Part shown: in pieces, positions 43,679 through 52,337 of the stretch | Numbering within the stretch: the first letter of the stretch is position 1 | Layout of the letters: each line of letters begins with the position of its first letter | From: DAOUET01 sp034430155 | Lineage (GTDB): Bacteria; Chloroflexota; Anaerolineae; Anaerolineales; UBA4823 | Assembly: GCA_034430155.1 (NCBI GenBank) | Contig: DAOUET010000122.1 | Location: forward strand, 12,131 to 76,130 | Direction of reading: 5' to 3' | DNA: 64,000 nt | Made by a program: the position numbers and the translations under genes | The notes under the pieces: generated by a model | Seen by the model: the letters and a program-made list of their open reading frames with translations, nothing else | What the model was told of the DNA's origin: nothing | Databases searched by the model: none

Positions 43679-44920
43679 CTAAATTTTTCTCCAAACACTG
43701 ATGGATTCGATGTGGTAGGTCTGGGGAAAGACGTCGAACGGCGTAATCTGTAGCGGCTTATAGCCCCCCTGGTACAAGCGGCGCGCATCCCGTGCTAAGG
43801 TGGCCGGGTCGCAAGAAATATAAGTGATTTGATCAGCGTTAAACTCCAGAATGGTTTCCATGGTTTGCCTCTCCAGGCCACGACGGGGAGGGTCCATGAT
43901 GATTACCTGGGGCTTGAGATCCAAATCTTGTAGGACCTCTTCGACCTCTGCCTGGTATAAATCCACATTAGAAAATTCATCCAGGTTATAGGTGAAATCA
44001 TCGCAGGCGCTTTCAGAAGATTCCACACAAATGAGCCTACCTGCTATCGGTGCGATAAAGGCACTGAATAAACCTGCTCCAGCGTACAGTTCTAGGACTG
44101 TGGCATTGGGAGAAAGTGACAGCCCTTTTATCACATGAGCGACCAGCGCAGCAGCCATGGGAGTGTTGACCTGGAAAAATGATTCGGCTGACACACGAAA
44201 TACCCTTTCCAGCACCTTCATCGTAAGATACTGGCTGCCAGCCAGAACTTGGCTGCCAGCCGGGCTAAGGTGTACAACAGATACGCTCAAATCCTCCACC
44301 AAGAACTCAGGCAGGTCGGGAACCTCGCTTTCTAAGACCACCAAAGCCTGGTCATCTGCACCGGCCCTCAGGTGAATGCGTTGTAACCCATGGATAGGCT
44401 CGATATCTAATAATGGCCATAAAGAATTGAGCGCTCTTTCTGGCAGGTGACATTCTGAAATAGGGAAGGCTTGCTTGGTATTCGCTTTGTAGTAACCTAA
44501 GTTCCCCTCAGGAGTGAGATGAAATTGGATATGATTGCGGTAATAGAACGAAAGGGGAGAAGCAACGGCAGGTTCAACCGGCGGGTTTGCCAGGTTTCCG
44601 AGCCGTTCTAACTGGTCGGTCAGGATCCCTCTTTTCGCAGTCAGTTGATCTTCATACGGCATGTGTTGGTAATGGCAACCACCGCATAAGCCAAAGTGGG
44701 TGCAGCGGGGCGTGATCCGCCCCCCGGATGGCTCTAAAACCTGCAGCAGCTCAGCCCTGGCGTAGCTGCTTTTTTCCTCAACCAGGCGTAAGCGTACTTT
44801 CTCACCGGGGAGGCCAAAAGGCACGAATACAGCCCGTCCATCCGGCAGCCTCCCCAGGCATTCCCCTCCGTAGGTGAATGTAGTTAGGACGACCTGAAAG
44901 GTTAGCTGGTCGTTTGCCAT
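43679..44920 (-). CDS. rlmD: 23S rRNA (uracil-5-)-methyltransferase, RlmD/RumA type
   Basis: 413 residues. A TRAM domain (about 6-60) is followed by a 4Fe-4S site C-x5-C-x2-C (CTHFGLCGGC near residue 73) and a further Cys expected downstream. The SAM-binding core has LELYAGAGLFSAFIAP, and the MDPPRRGL and SCDPATLARD motifs carry the catalytic cysteine. It methylates uracil C5 in rRNA (or tRNA in TrmA/RumA relatives; the target is not decided). It starts 2 nt after the stop of the class V aminotransferase gene, so the two form an operon. Confidence 0.88.
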   Translation of the reverse strand: MANDQLTFQVVLTTFTYGGECLGRLPDGRAVFVPFGLPGEKVRLRLVEEKSSYARAELLQVLEPSGGRITPRCTHFGLCGGCHYQHMPYEDQLTAKRGILTDQLERLGNLANPPVEPAVASPLSFYYRNHIQFHLTPEGNLGYYKANTKQAFPISECHLPERALNSLWPLLDIEPIHGLQRIHLRAGADDQALVVLESEVPDLPEFLVEDLSVSVVHLSPAGSQVLAGSQYLTMKVLERVFRVSAESFFQVNTPMAAALVAHVIKGLSLSPNATVLELYAGAGLFSAFIAPIAGRLICVESSESACDDFTYNLDEFSNVDLYQAEVEEVLQDLDLKPQVIIMDPPRRGLERQTMETILEFNADQITYISCDPATLARDARRLYQGGYKPLQITPFDVFPQTYHIESISVWRKI

Positions 44921-44922
44921 AA

Positions 44923-45987
44923 CTAGGCCAAGAATTCGTTCATACTTGCTAAAAGTGTCTCAATATGCTCCAATTGTGTCTCGCCCATATGGGCAATACG
45001 AAAGGTTTTACCCTTCAAAGAACCATAGCCGTTGGCGATGCGCATATCGTGCGCCATGAGGAATTCGTTCAGGCGGTAAAAGTCGAGATTTAAGGTGTTG
45101 GTGACTGTCGTCACCGTCTGCGAACGGTAGCCGGCTGCAGCAAATAGACCTAACCCATGTGCCAGTGACCAATCTTGGACGCGGCTCGCCATGTCGCTAT
45201 GTCGTTTGAAGCGGACTTCTAATCCTTCACCCAGGATGCGTTCGAGCTGCACGTCAAGGGCAAAGATCAAGGATAAAGCCGGCGTAGCAGGCGTAGAATC
45301 CTTGTTCAGGTGTTTTTCCATCCTTACCAGATCGAAATACCAGCCCCGGTTGGGCACCCCTTGTGCGTAAGCCATGGCCCGATCTGATACCGCAGCCAGC
45401 GCCAATCCGGGTGGCAGAGCCAGGCATTTCTGCGAGGAAGTAAGCAGCAAATCCAAGCCCCAGGCATCCATCTCGATCTTTACCCCACCCAAAGAGGAGA
45501 CTGCATCCACGCAAATCAGGGTGTCCGGGCTAAATTCGTGGACGGTTGCGGCAATCTGCTCCACCGGATTTTGCACACCAGTGGAGGTCTCATTGTGAAC
45601 CAGGGTGATGACCTCATATTGTTTCTTGCGCAGCGCTTCGGCCACAGCCTCAGGTAGGAGCGGTTGGCCCCATTCCACTTCCAAGAGGTCAGCCTGTTTA
45701 CCGTTTGTTTGGGCGACTTCATACCAGCGTTTTCCAAATGCCCCGTTTACGCAAGAGAGCACAGTTTGTTTAGCCAAATTTCGGACAGCTGCCTCTTGCA
45801 AACCGGTTCCCGAGGCAGTTGTGATGAACACGCGCCTATTGGTAAAGAAAAGATTGCGAGCCTTTTCTGAGCAGCGTTGAAAGATCTCTTCAAATTCCTT
45901 GCTGCGGTGAGGCAGCATGGGTTGGGCCTGAGCAGCCAGCACTGCGGGGTTAACGTCCACTGGGCCGGGGACAAACATAGGTGACAT
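44923..45987 (-). CDS. Class V aminotransferase (alanine-glyoxylate/serine type)
   Basis: 354 residues. It begins MFVPGPVDVNPAVL, the alanine-glyoxylate and serine-glyoxylate signature. ASGTGLQEA binds the cofactor phosphate, DAVSSLGG is the aspartate strand, and the PLP lysine is K187 in TSSQKCLALPPG. Roles in this group are glyoxylate detoxification and serine/glycine metabolism; 3-phosphoserine aminotransferase activity is an alternative. AAGGAGGT lies 5 nt before the ATG. It is first of the two-gene unit with rlmD. Confidence 0.87.
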   Translation of the reverse strand: MSPMFVPGPVDVNPAVLAAQAQPMLPHRSKEFEEIFQRCSEKARNLFFTNRRVFITTASGTGLQEAAVRNLAKQTVLSCVNGAFGKRWYEVAQTNGKQADLLEVEWGQPLLPEAVAEALRKKQYEVITLVHNETSTGVQNPVEQIAATVHEFSPDTLICVDAVSSLGGVKIEMDAWGLDLLLTSSQKCLALPPGLALAAVSDRAMAYAQGVPNRGWYFDLVRMEKHLNKDSTPATPALSLIFALDVQLERILGEGLEVRFKRHSDMASRVQDWSLAHGLGLFAAAGYRSQTVTTVTNTLNLDFYRLNEFLMAHDMRIANGYGSLKGKTFRIAHMGETQLEHIETLLASMNEFLA

Positions 45988-46182
45988 TAATACCTCCTTT
46001 GGATGGTTAACAACCTTCCGAGATGGGGTCCTTTTGCATCAATGATCCTGAACGATAAGAAGGCCATAACCCCTGCACACCAGCCCTTTTCTTGTTGATC
46101 ATAGTCGTTTTTCTGGACATAATTGTACCAGCAGCCCATAATATGGCTGAGAGATGATTGCAGAGGCTGTATAATTACCTGC

Positions 46183-47754
46183 GTGCGTCGATTTCTTCTG
46201 CTACTTCTTTTGGTTTTTCTTCTGAGTTGCCAGGCGCTTGCTTTTGGGCAAGGGACACTGACTCCCACATTGCCCGCTTTAGTGACGGTCACTCCTGCAC
46301 AGGTCTCGCCTTCACCCACCTTAGCCCCTCTCTCGACCAAATCTTCACCTGTCACGCCTCCAACACCATCCGCCTCCCCGGTTGCCCCAGATGTACCCGT
46401 TTTTACCGTGCGCCTTCACCCAGATGGAGGCTTGTACGTAGGGGACCAAGTGAGCCTGGAGGTGATCGCACCTCAAGAAGCGGACTTGCAGGATAATCAG
46501 GTCCAGGTTCAGGTTGGCGATCACGATCTGGGTTCTGCAGATTTCAAGCCTTATGGTCTGGTTGGACGACTTCAAGCCACGCTATTATGGGCCTGGAATA
46601 CAAGCGACCTCCAACCAGGCGCCTATACCCTGACCTTTTCAGTCAAGCCGGCTGGTTATTCCTGGTCCCAAACGGTTATGCTCAATCCCCAGAGCCAGGT
46701 GCTGCCTCCCGCGCCCCTAGCCCATTGGGAAACGGTCGCAAGTGAGTGCTGCCGGGTGCACTACATCACTGGAACCGATGCAGCTCGGAATTTAGCTGCT
46801 TTGCTCGAAACCGCAGACCGGCAGGCTGCCATGTCTGTCGAGCAAATGGGAGTCAGCCTTGATCAACCGATACCGGTTACTATCTTGCCGCGCGTGCTTG
46901 GACATGGCGGCTTTACCAGCAACGAGGTTTATGTTACCTACTTAGGGCGCGATTACGCTGGCAGCGATTTTGCCCAAGTATTGCACCATGAGATCATTCA
47001 CCTTTTGGACGGTCGTCTGGGTGGTGACTTGCGTCCCGCGATTCTGGTGGAGGGCCTGGCAGTTTACCTGACCGGTGGCCATTACAAGCCGGAGCCCTTG
47101 CTGCCGCGCGCGGCGGCTTTATTAGATTTAGGCTGGTATATCCCACTTACAACCCTCACCGATGACTTCTATACCTCTCAACACGAGATTGGTTATATCG
47201 AGGCTGGTGCGTTGGTCAAGTACATGGTCGCTACCTTCGGATGGTCAGCTTATTCAAACTTTTATCGCGATATCCATCCTCAGCCAAATGGGCAACAATC
47301 CCAGGCGATGGATGCCGCCCTGCAAGCTCATTTTGGGATTAGCTTTCATCAACTGGAACAGGGTTTTACAGCAGATTTACGCCGCCAGCATATTAACCCG
47401 GATGTGTTCGATGATGTCCGTCTGACCATCGCATTTTACGATACTGTGCGTCGCTATCAGCTGGACCTGGACCCATCCGCGTATTTCCTTACAGCCTGGT
47501 TACCGGATGGTGAGCAAATGCGCCAGCGAGGTATTGTTGCTGATTACATCCGCCATCCTCAAGGCCCTGAAAACCACTTCCTGGAGGAGCTGCTCGTTCA
47601 GGCCGACAGTGCTCTCATAGATGGACGTTATCCTGAGACCGAGCATATCCTGGCGCTCGTAAATGCCAATTTAGATGCTATCGATATGAAGGTCTTCCAA
47701 CCTTATGGTGTTACTTTGCCGGTTTTTGACCTTTTCGCAGTCACCAACCCATAG
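46183..47754 (+). CDS. Lipoprotein with peptidase MA-like (gluzincin) domain
   Basis: 523 residues from a GTG at 46183. This start gives a classic lipoprotein signal: RRF, a Leu-rich core and lipobox LLSC at residues about 14-17. TATAAT (46170-46175) ends 7 nt before the GTG with no ribosome site, so translation is probably leaderless. A Thr/Pro/Ser linker (about 25-70) and a beta-sandwich domain precede the zinc motif HHEIIHLLDGRL (near residue 268), with the third ligand expected in LVEGLAVYLTGG. This is the peptidase MA-like class related to M1. Expected on the cell surface; substrate unknown. Confidence 0.78.
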   Translation: MRRFLLLLLLVFLLSCQALAFGQGTLTPTLPALVTVTPAQVSPSPTLAPLSTKSSPVTPPTPSASPVAPDVPVFTVRLHPDGGLYVGDQVSLEVIAPQEADLQDNQVQVQVGDHDLGSADFKPYGLVGRLQATLLWAWNTSDLQPGAYTLTFSVKPAGYSWSQTVMLNPQSQVLPPAPLAHWETVASECCRVHYITGTDAARNLAALLETADRQAAMSVEQMGVSLDQPIPVTILPRVLGHGGFTSNEVYVTYLGRDYAGSDFAQVLHHEIIHLLDGRLGGDLRPAILVEGLAVYLTGGHYKPEPLLPRAAALLDLGWYIPLTTLTDDFYTSQHEIGYIEAGALVKYMVATFGWSAYSNFYRDIHPQPNGQQSQAMDAALQAHFGISFHQLEQGFTADLRRQHINPDVFDDVRLTIAFYDTVRRYQLDLDPSAYFLTAWLPDGEQMRQRGIVADYIRHPQGPENHFLEELLVQADSALIDGRYPETEHILALVNANLDAIDMKVFQPYGVTLPVFDLFAVTNP

Positions 47755-47867
47755 GGGTGAGAGCGGAATTGAAATGCAGGTAGTGTTTATAAAAGGGATA
47801 GCCCAGATGGGTATGGGTGCATCCGGGCTAACCTTTTGAAAAGAAGGGCAACTATATTGGTTAAATG

Positions 47868-47908
47868 AGCCCCTTTTTCTATATGCCAAACCCCGAAGGG
47901 GGGCTTTT
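47868..47908 (+). terminator. Weak terminator-like hairpins after the MA-peptidase gene
   Basis: AGCCCC (47868-47873) can pair with GGGGCT (47900-47905) followed by TTTT; a smaller CCCC-GAA-GGGG hairpin sits inside. A separate AGCCC...GGGCT stem at 47800-47829 is also followed by a short T run. Confidence 0.4.
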
Positions 47909-47942
47909 AAAATGTCTGGTAGTGGTGAGGCGTTGATTTAGC

Positions 47943-48551
47943 TCAACAACCGGGTAAGAACGGGAAGACCGAGCACCACAGGTAGTTGGCGTCGATGTAC
48001 CATATCACGGCACCTACCACGATACAAGCCAGCAGCACCAGGCAGCCGCAGCCGACGTACAACCAGGTCTGGCTCGCCTTTTTTTCTTCCGGTTGTTCTA
48101 GAGGTTCATACTGGGGAACACGACCGGAATACGCGGGTTGGGATGGCGGCGTTTCAGGCACATAAGTTTCACGAGGGTATTCAATCTGCGTTGGTGGGGT
48201 AGCCCATTGACCCCCTGAGCCTACAACGGTGGCATCTGGATCGTACTTGGCTGCTTGAAAGGTCAGACTCACGTTTTCACCCAGCAGAATCGTCTCGCCA
48301 GGCTTCACCGGGTGCGGTCCAGCCAAACGTATCCCATCGACAAAGGTGCCATTGGTCGACCCGAGATCTTCCAGGACATAACCACTGGCTTGTAAGATCA
48401 TGCGAGCATGCTTGCGTGAGATCTCCGCATCGTTGATAACCACATCATTGGAAATATCCCGGCCAATCCGGATTTCATCTTTGTCAAGGGCAAAAGATTT
48501 GCCTGGTGTTGGACCGGTCCTCATTACCAGTTGATATGATTGGGGAGCCAT
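47943..48551 (-). CDS. FHA-domain protein with C-terminal membrane anchor
   Basis: 202 residues. The N-terminal FHA domain (about 8-95) has IRIGRDISNDVVINDAEISRKHARM and LGSTNGTFVDGIRL, the phosphothreonine-reading loops. A Pro/Gln linker (about 110-155) and one hydrophobic segment (about 160-187) follow, then a short aromatic/Cys tail. A membrane-tethered phosphopeptide reader implies Ser/Thr kinase signalling; no kinase is in the window. AGGAGG precedes the ATG. It has a TTGACA-N17-TACACT promoter and shares a 52-nt upstream element with the S1 gene. Confidence 0.88.
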   Translation of the reverse strand: MAPQSYQLVMRTGPTPGKSFALDKDEIRIGRDISNDVVINDAEISRKHARMILQASGYVLEDLGSTNGTFVDGIRLAGPHPVKPGETILLGENVSLTFQAAKYDPDATVVGSGGQWATPPTQIEYPRETYVPETPPSQPAYSGRVPQYEPLEQPEEKKASQTWLYVGCGCLVLLACIVVGAVIWYIDANYLWCSVFPFLPGC

Positions 48552-48602
48552 TAATTCCTCCTGATGAATTTCCCAGAGAATCTGCAGTTAAACCTGCCTA
48601 CA

Positions 48603-48631
48603 AGTGTACAGGTTTTTACGATAGCTGTCAA
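48603..48631 (-). promoter_or_regulatory. Sigma-70-type promoter of the FHA gene
   Basis: On the minus strand: TTGACA (complement of 48626-48631), 17-nt spacer, TACACT (complement of 48603-48608). The 52-nt element ends 17 bp upstream of the -35. Confidence 0.75.
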
Positions 48632-48648
48632 ACGGAATTGTAAAGGGG

Positions 48649-48700
48649 GTGCATGTCAGATTGGGGAAGAGTTTACAACCTGCCCCCAATCTGGGGAGAA
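48649..48700 (-). promoter_or_regulatory. 52-nt conserved upstream element, copy 2 (FHA gene)
   Basis: Same orientation relative to its gene as copy 1 at 31082-31133, with 43 of 52 identities. Contains CCCCAGATTGGGGG (complement of 48683-48696) and CCCCAATCTGAC nearer the promoter. Confidence 0.75.
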
Positions 48701-48729
48701 CAACACCCCAAACCCCATTTGCCCCAGAA

Positions 48730-49518
48730 CTAGACATACACCTTGAGAAGGTGCAAAAATCTGTGCTCTTCTGCTATCACCATCTCAAATTCGAATATTT
48801 CCCCGAATGCCTCGATGACAGCCTCACTCACCTGCTGCATTGTGGGCACGGGTTGCAGGACTTCTGCCAGGCTTGTCATCGGGTTGTCCTTCAAACCACA
48901 ACCGATAATTCCATCCCAGTAGCTCATATCCGGGTTTACGTTTAGAGCAAAGCCGTGCCTGGAGACCCCTTTCACATCGACTTTAACTCCGATGGCAGCG
49001 ATCTTAGCAACAGGTTTACGTAAATCCGGCGGAGGATCTGCACAGGGAGAGGACACTTCCGGCTGCAGCCACACACCAGTAAGACCGGGAACCTGCCCAC
49101 TAGCAACGCCAAGCTGCGCCAGTGCATTGATCAGCACTTTTTCTAATTTTCGAAGGTAGCCCACGTAATCTGCCTGCGGCAATCGCCCGGACCCGTTTTG
49201 AGGATCTATTCGCAATCCCGCGGTACCCAGATGCAACAGCGGGTAGCCCACCAGCTGTCCTGGACCGTGGTAAGTGATATCTCCGCCGCGATCCACCCCA
49301 TGGAGGTGAATACTTCTGCGAACCAGTTCGGTTTCATCCCACAACAAGTTTTCCGAATGACCACTGCGACCAAAAGTGTAGGTATGGGGGTGTTCTAACA
49401 GTAATAACGTTGCCGGCTGGGTCCCGCTAGCAATTTCTGCAGCCAACCGGTTTTGCAGATCCCAAGCTTGCTCGTATGGCACCAATCCAAGCTGGTAAAT
49501 CAAGCATCTCTGTTTCAT
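48730..49518 (-). CDS. lipB: Lipoyl(octanoyl) transferase
   Basis: 262 residues. LipB signatures: LLLLEHPHTYTFGRSG, GVDRGGDITYHGPGQLVGYP, the catalytic lysine in KIAAIGVKV and the cysteine in GCGLKDNPMTSL. It moves octanoyl groups from acyl carrier protein to lipoate-dependent enzymes. TATACT (complement of 49525-49530) ends 6 nt before the ATG with no ribosome site, the same arrangement as the deoxynucleoside kinase gene, so probably leaderless. lipA is not adjacent. Confidence 0.93.
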   Translation of the reverse strand: MKQRCLIYQLGLVPYEQAWDLQNRLAAEIASGTQPATLLLLEHPHTYTFGRSGHSENLLWDETELVRRSIHLHGVDRGGDITYHGPGQLVGYPLLHLGTAGLRIDPQNGSGRLPQADYVGYLRKLEKVLINALAQLGVASGQVPGLTGVWLQPEVSSPCADPPPDLRKPVAKIAAIGVKVDVKGVSRHGFALNVNPDMSYWDGIIGCGLKDNPMTSLAEVLQPVPTMQQVSEAVIEAFGEIFEFEMVIAEEHRFLHLLKVYV

Positions 49519-49610
49519 CAGGCTAGTATACTGGATTTTGGATGAAAGTTACTCGTTTCCTGCCCTTTAGGGGCCCTGATATAAAAACTCATGTCTGGTG
49601 ATGCCAGTGC

Positions 49611-51188
49611 TTATGGTGTCGGTGAGGGAATGAGCGTCGAAGTTGCGGTTAGCGCTGGGGTAAGGGTATCTAGCGCTGTGATAGAGTCGTTTGGGGTCGC
49701 GCTCACCTCAGGAGTAGCGCTTGGAGACCATATCTTCAGGTAAATTTGAGGGACCCACCCCACCCGTCCTTCTCTGTCCTGTACCTCAATCCAGACCAGA
49801 CCATCTATGACCTGGTAACCGTAGAGCACCGTTAAAATTTGTCCGTCGCGCAGGGTTCCGATGATTGGCCCGCCCGGCCATTGGCGCATGCGTGGCCCTG
49901 GTAAAACCACCTGGGCGACAATTCCAATTGAGGGGGTGGGTGTGTCAGTCGGTGTGGGTGTATTGGTAGGGGTCAATGTGGGTGTGGTCGTGACGGTGGG
50001 TGTGGCGGTGTAGGTGGGCGTAACTGTGGGCGTCTTGGTAAGAGTTGGGCTGGGACCAGGGGTGGATGTAAATGTCTGGGTGGGCGTTTGGGTGGCCGTG
50101 GGCGGGATGAGCGGGTCGAGACGGGCAGTCAGGACTTGATTGATGACCACTTCCACGCTGTTCTCCACCGAACCATGTAGCACACCTTTGTCTAGCAATC
50201 CTGAAGCGATGGCTTTCTGCAAATCCACACTGTCTTGATAACGCCAGGGAGTGATCGTACGGATAGTTAGATCCAATTTTAGGGTTTTCCCATCTCGGTT
50301 GGATTTCCATTCCACTAATTCTGCCCCTGTAAAAGCATGCACTTTTTGTTGGATGACCTCGTCAATTGAGCGATCATCGACCGCATCCTGTACAAAGCGG
50401 ACGCTGATAAAGGAGAGCGGCACCAGCAAAATGGCTGTCAATAAAGCAGAAAGGCGCAAGCTGCGTGGCAGGCGGTTAGATCCAATCACAGGTCGAGGGC
50501 TGAAACCCAGGGCGAAGAATACCAGGGTGGCTGCAAAAGCGATGGTGACGGTGTTGGTAATGAACAGGAGGAAGGCGCCGCCGGTTACATCAAGCCTGCC
50601 AAAAGCCAGTCCAATACCGATAGTGCACAGAGGTGGCATCAAGGCCGTGGCAATGGCGACGCCAGGAAGAGCTGCTGATATGTTGGGCATTGCTAAGGCA
50701 TATGCCGCAGCCAGCCCGCCGGCCAGAGCCACGCTCAGGTCGATCGGGCTTGGGCGCGTGCGAGAGAGCACTTCACCCGGCAGGTCTTTAAAATAGATGA
50801 ACGGCATGTAGCGATTAGCCAGGGCCAGCAGGAATGAGATCAGCACAGCCAGCAGCAGCCCCCGTATCAAAGCCGTCGTGGCGTCACGCAACAGGCGACT
50901 GTCCCCGGTAATCGATGCCAAACCCAGGCCGATGATGGGTGACATCAGCGGTGCAACCAGCATGGCCCCGATGATAATGGCGGCTGAGTCGGTCAGCAAT
51001 CCCATGGTGGCGATCGTGCAGGAAAGCACTACCAGAAGGAAGAAATCGAAATCCGGGTGAGAGGCTTCCCGCAGCTGCACCTGAACTTCCCCGCGCCGTT
51101 CCAAGCTGATGGGTTTCACAACCCTACGCCATAAGCGGCGCAGGTGGAAGTGTATTGAATTTTGAGACGGCTTGGACTCGGAGTTCAC
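49611..51188 (-). CDS. DUF389 membrane protein fused to a Thr/Pro linker and SH3b domain
   Basis: 525 residues from a GTG at 51188. The DUF389 part (about 30-260) has the conserved TDSAAIIIGAMLVAPLMSPI and NISAALPGVAIATALMPPLC with about six to seven membrane segments. A soluble segment (about 265-360) follows, then a Thr/Pro-rich linker (about 365-420) and an SH3b-like domain (about 422-495: GPRMRQWPGGPIIGTLRDGQ... WIEVQDREGRVGWVPQIYL). Ordinary DUF389 proteins have no SH3b, which usually binds wall peptides, so the C-terminus should face outward. TAAAAT ends 6 nt before the GTG; probably leaderless. Function of DUF389 is unknown. Confidence 0.85.
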   Translation of the reverse strand: MNSESKPSQNSIHFHLRRLWRRVVKPISLERRGEVQVQLREASHPDFDFFLLVVLSCTIATMGLLTDSAAIIIGAMLVAPLMSPIIGLGLASITGDSRLLRDATTALIRGLLLAVLISFLLALANRYMPFIYFKDLPGEVLSRTRPSPIDLSVALAGGLAAAYALAMPNISAALPGVAIATALMPPLCTIGIGLAFGRLDVTGGAFLLFITNTVTIAFAATLVFFALGFSPRPVIGSNRLPRSLRLSALLTAILLVPLSFISVRFVQDAVDDRSIDEVIQQKVHAFTGAELVEWKSNRDGKTLKLDLTIRTITPWRYQDSVDLQKAIASGLLDKGVLHGSVENSVEVVINQVLTARLDPLIPPTATQTPTQTFTSTPGPSPTLTKTPTVTPTYTATPTVTTTPTLTPTNTPTPTDTPTPSIGIVAQVVLPGPRMRQWPGGPIIGTLRDGQILTVLYGYQVIDGLVWIEVQDREGRVGWVPQIYLKIWSPSATPEVSATPNDSITALDTLTPALTATSTLIPSPTP

Positions 51189-51526
51189 CTTTATATTTTA
51201 CACCTTAGTGCTTTTGTCGCAAACGAACCTACATCTTTTTTGGGATGGCCTTCGGACGGATTTTATGGTTAAATCATTATCCTTCCAGGTGCAATTGCTC
51301 GGCGTGAATGTTGGTATGGCGAAGATTAAACTACCACGGTGGGGCTCTACCAACCTCTGATCAGGCTTTATTAAGCGTAGCAGTGATTGTAAGCGCCCAA
51401 ACGAAAGGAGAGGAGGGTTGTCTGGTAAGCGTGTAATCCAAATCATGCTGGACCTTGCGGGAACTTATCGACCAGATCCGACGTCTGTGAGCTGCAATCT
51501 AAAAAAAATTAGAAAGGAACAGATCT
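51189..51526. other. Non-coding gap between divergent DUF389 and SIMPL genes
   Basis: About 340 bases. Left end is the probable leaderless promoter of the DUF389 gene (TAAAAT complement of 51195-51200). Short frames on either strand lack ribosome sites and family features. No clear promoter for the SIMPL gene was found, although AAAGGA precedes its ATG. Confidence 0.5.
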
Positions 51527-52246
51527 ATGCGTAACAAAATATCTTTAATCCCGATGGTTATCTTAGTAGCATTAGCGCTTAGTGCTTGTGGAACAGCTTT
51601 CGCCCAGGAAACCCAGCCACCCACCCGTACTCTGAACGTTACCGGGAGTGGTAAGGTTTTCCTTAGCCCCGATATCGCCTACATATCTATTGGCGTGCAC
51701 ACCGAGGGTGAAAACGCAGCTGAAGCCGTTTCCAGCAACACGACCCAATCCAAAAAAGTGGCACAGGTACTGAGTGGTTTGGGTATCGCCGATAAGGATA
51801 TTCAGACTAGCAATTTCAGCATCTATCCCCAGCAAGAGTATGATGACAAAGGGCAGGTCACTGGAACGAAATATGTGGTGGATAACACCGTCTACGTGAC
51901 CATCCGAGATCTCAGCAAAATTGGCAACATTTTGGATGCGGTTGTCAGCGCCGGTTCCAATTCTATCTCAGGTATCCAATTTGATGTTGAAGATAAAGTC
52001 GGCGCACTTTCGGAGGCGCGGAAAGCCGCGGTGGCAGACGCCCAGGCTCAGGCTGATGAATTAGCGAAAGCCGCTGGAGTGAAATTAGGACCAATCCAAT
52101 CAATTAACGTATACGGTGGTTTCCCGGTACCGGTGTTTGAGGGCAAAGGAGGAGGGGGCGGCGTCCAAGCAGCTACTGAAGTGCCCATTTCACCAGGCCA
52201 GCTCACTCTAACGGTTGAGGTTAACGTCATCTACGAGATTCGCTGA
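51527..52246 (+). CDS. SIMPL (DUF541) domain lipoprotein
   Basis: 239 residues. A lipoprotein signal (lipobox LSAC, Cys near 21) is followed by one SIMPL domain (about 35-237): RTLNVTGSGKVFLSPDIAYISIGV, the NTTQSKKVAQVLSGLGI helix and the KAAVADAQAQADELAKAAGVKLG helix. SIMPL proteins are extracytoplasmic, form large oligomers in some species and are linked to stress tolerance. Probably surface anchored. It stands upstream of the PH-like membrane protein, about 90 nt away. Confidence 0.88.
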   Translation: MRNKISLIPMVILVALALSACGTAFAQETQPPTRTLNVTGSGKVFLSPDIAYISIGVHTEGENAAEAVSSNTTQSKKVAQVLSGLGIADKDIQTSNFSIYPQQEYDDKGQVTGTKYVVDNTVYVTIRDLSKIGNILDAVVSAGSNSISGIQFDVEDKVGALSEARKAAVADAQAQADELAKAAGVKLGPIQSINVYGGFPVPVFEGKGGGGGVQAATEVPISPGQLTLTVEVNVIYEIR

Positions 52247-52337
52247 TCCCTGTCTTGCCCGAATTCCATTGAAATAGAGTAGCGAATGCTTATCATTCGC
52301 TACTCTACCCTTTAAAATTGGTTTAAAATATAACCCT

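Noticed and set aside
51172..51446. Short frames on both strands between the DUF389 and SIMPL genes
   Set aside because: No ribosome site, no family match, and they overlap the DUF389 promoter or its start.
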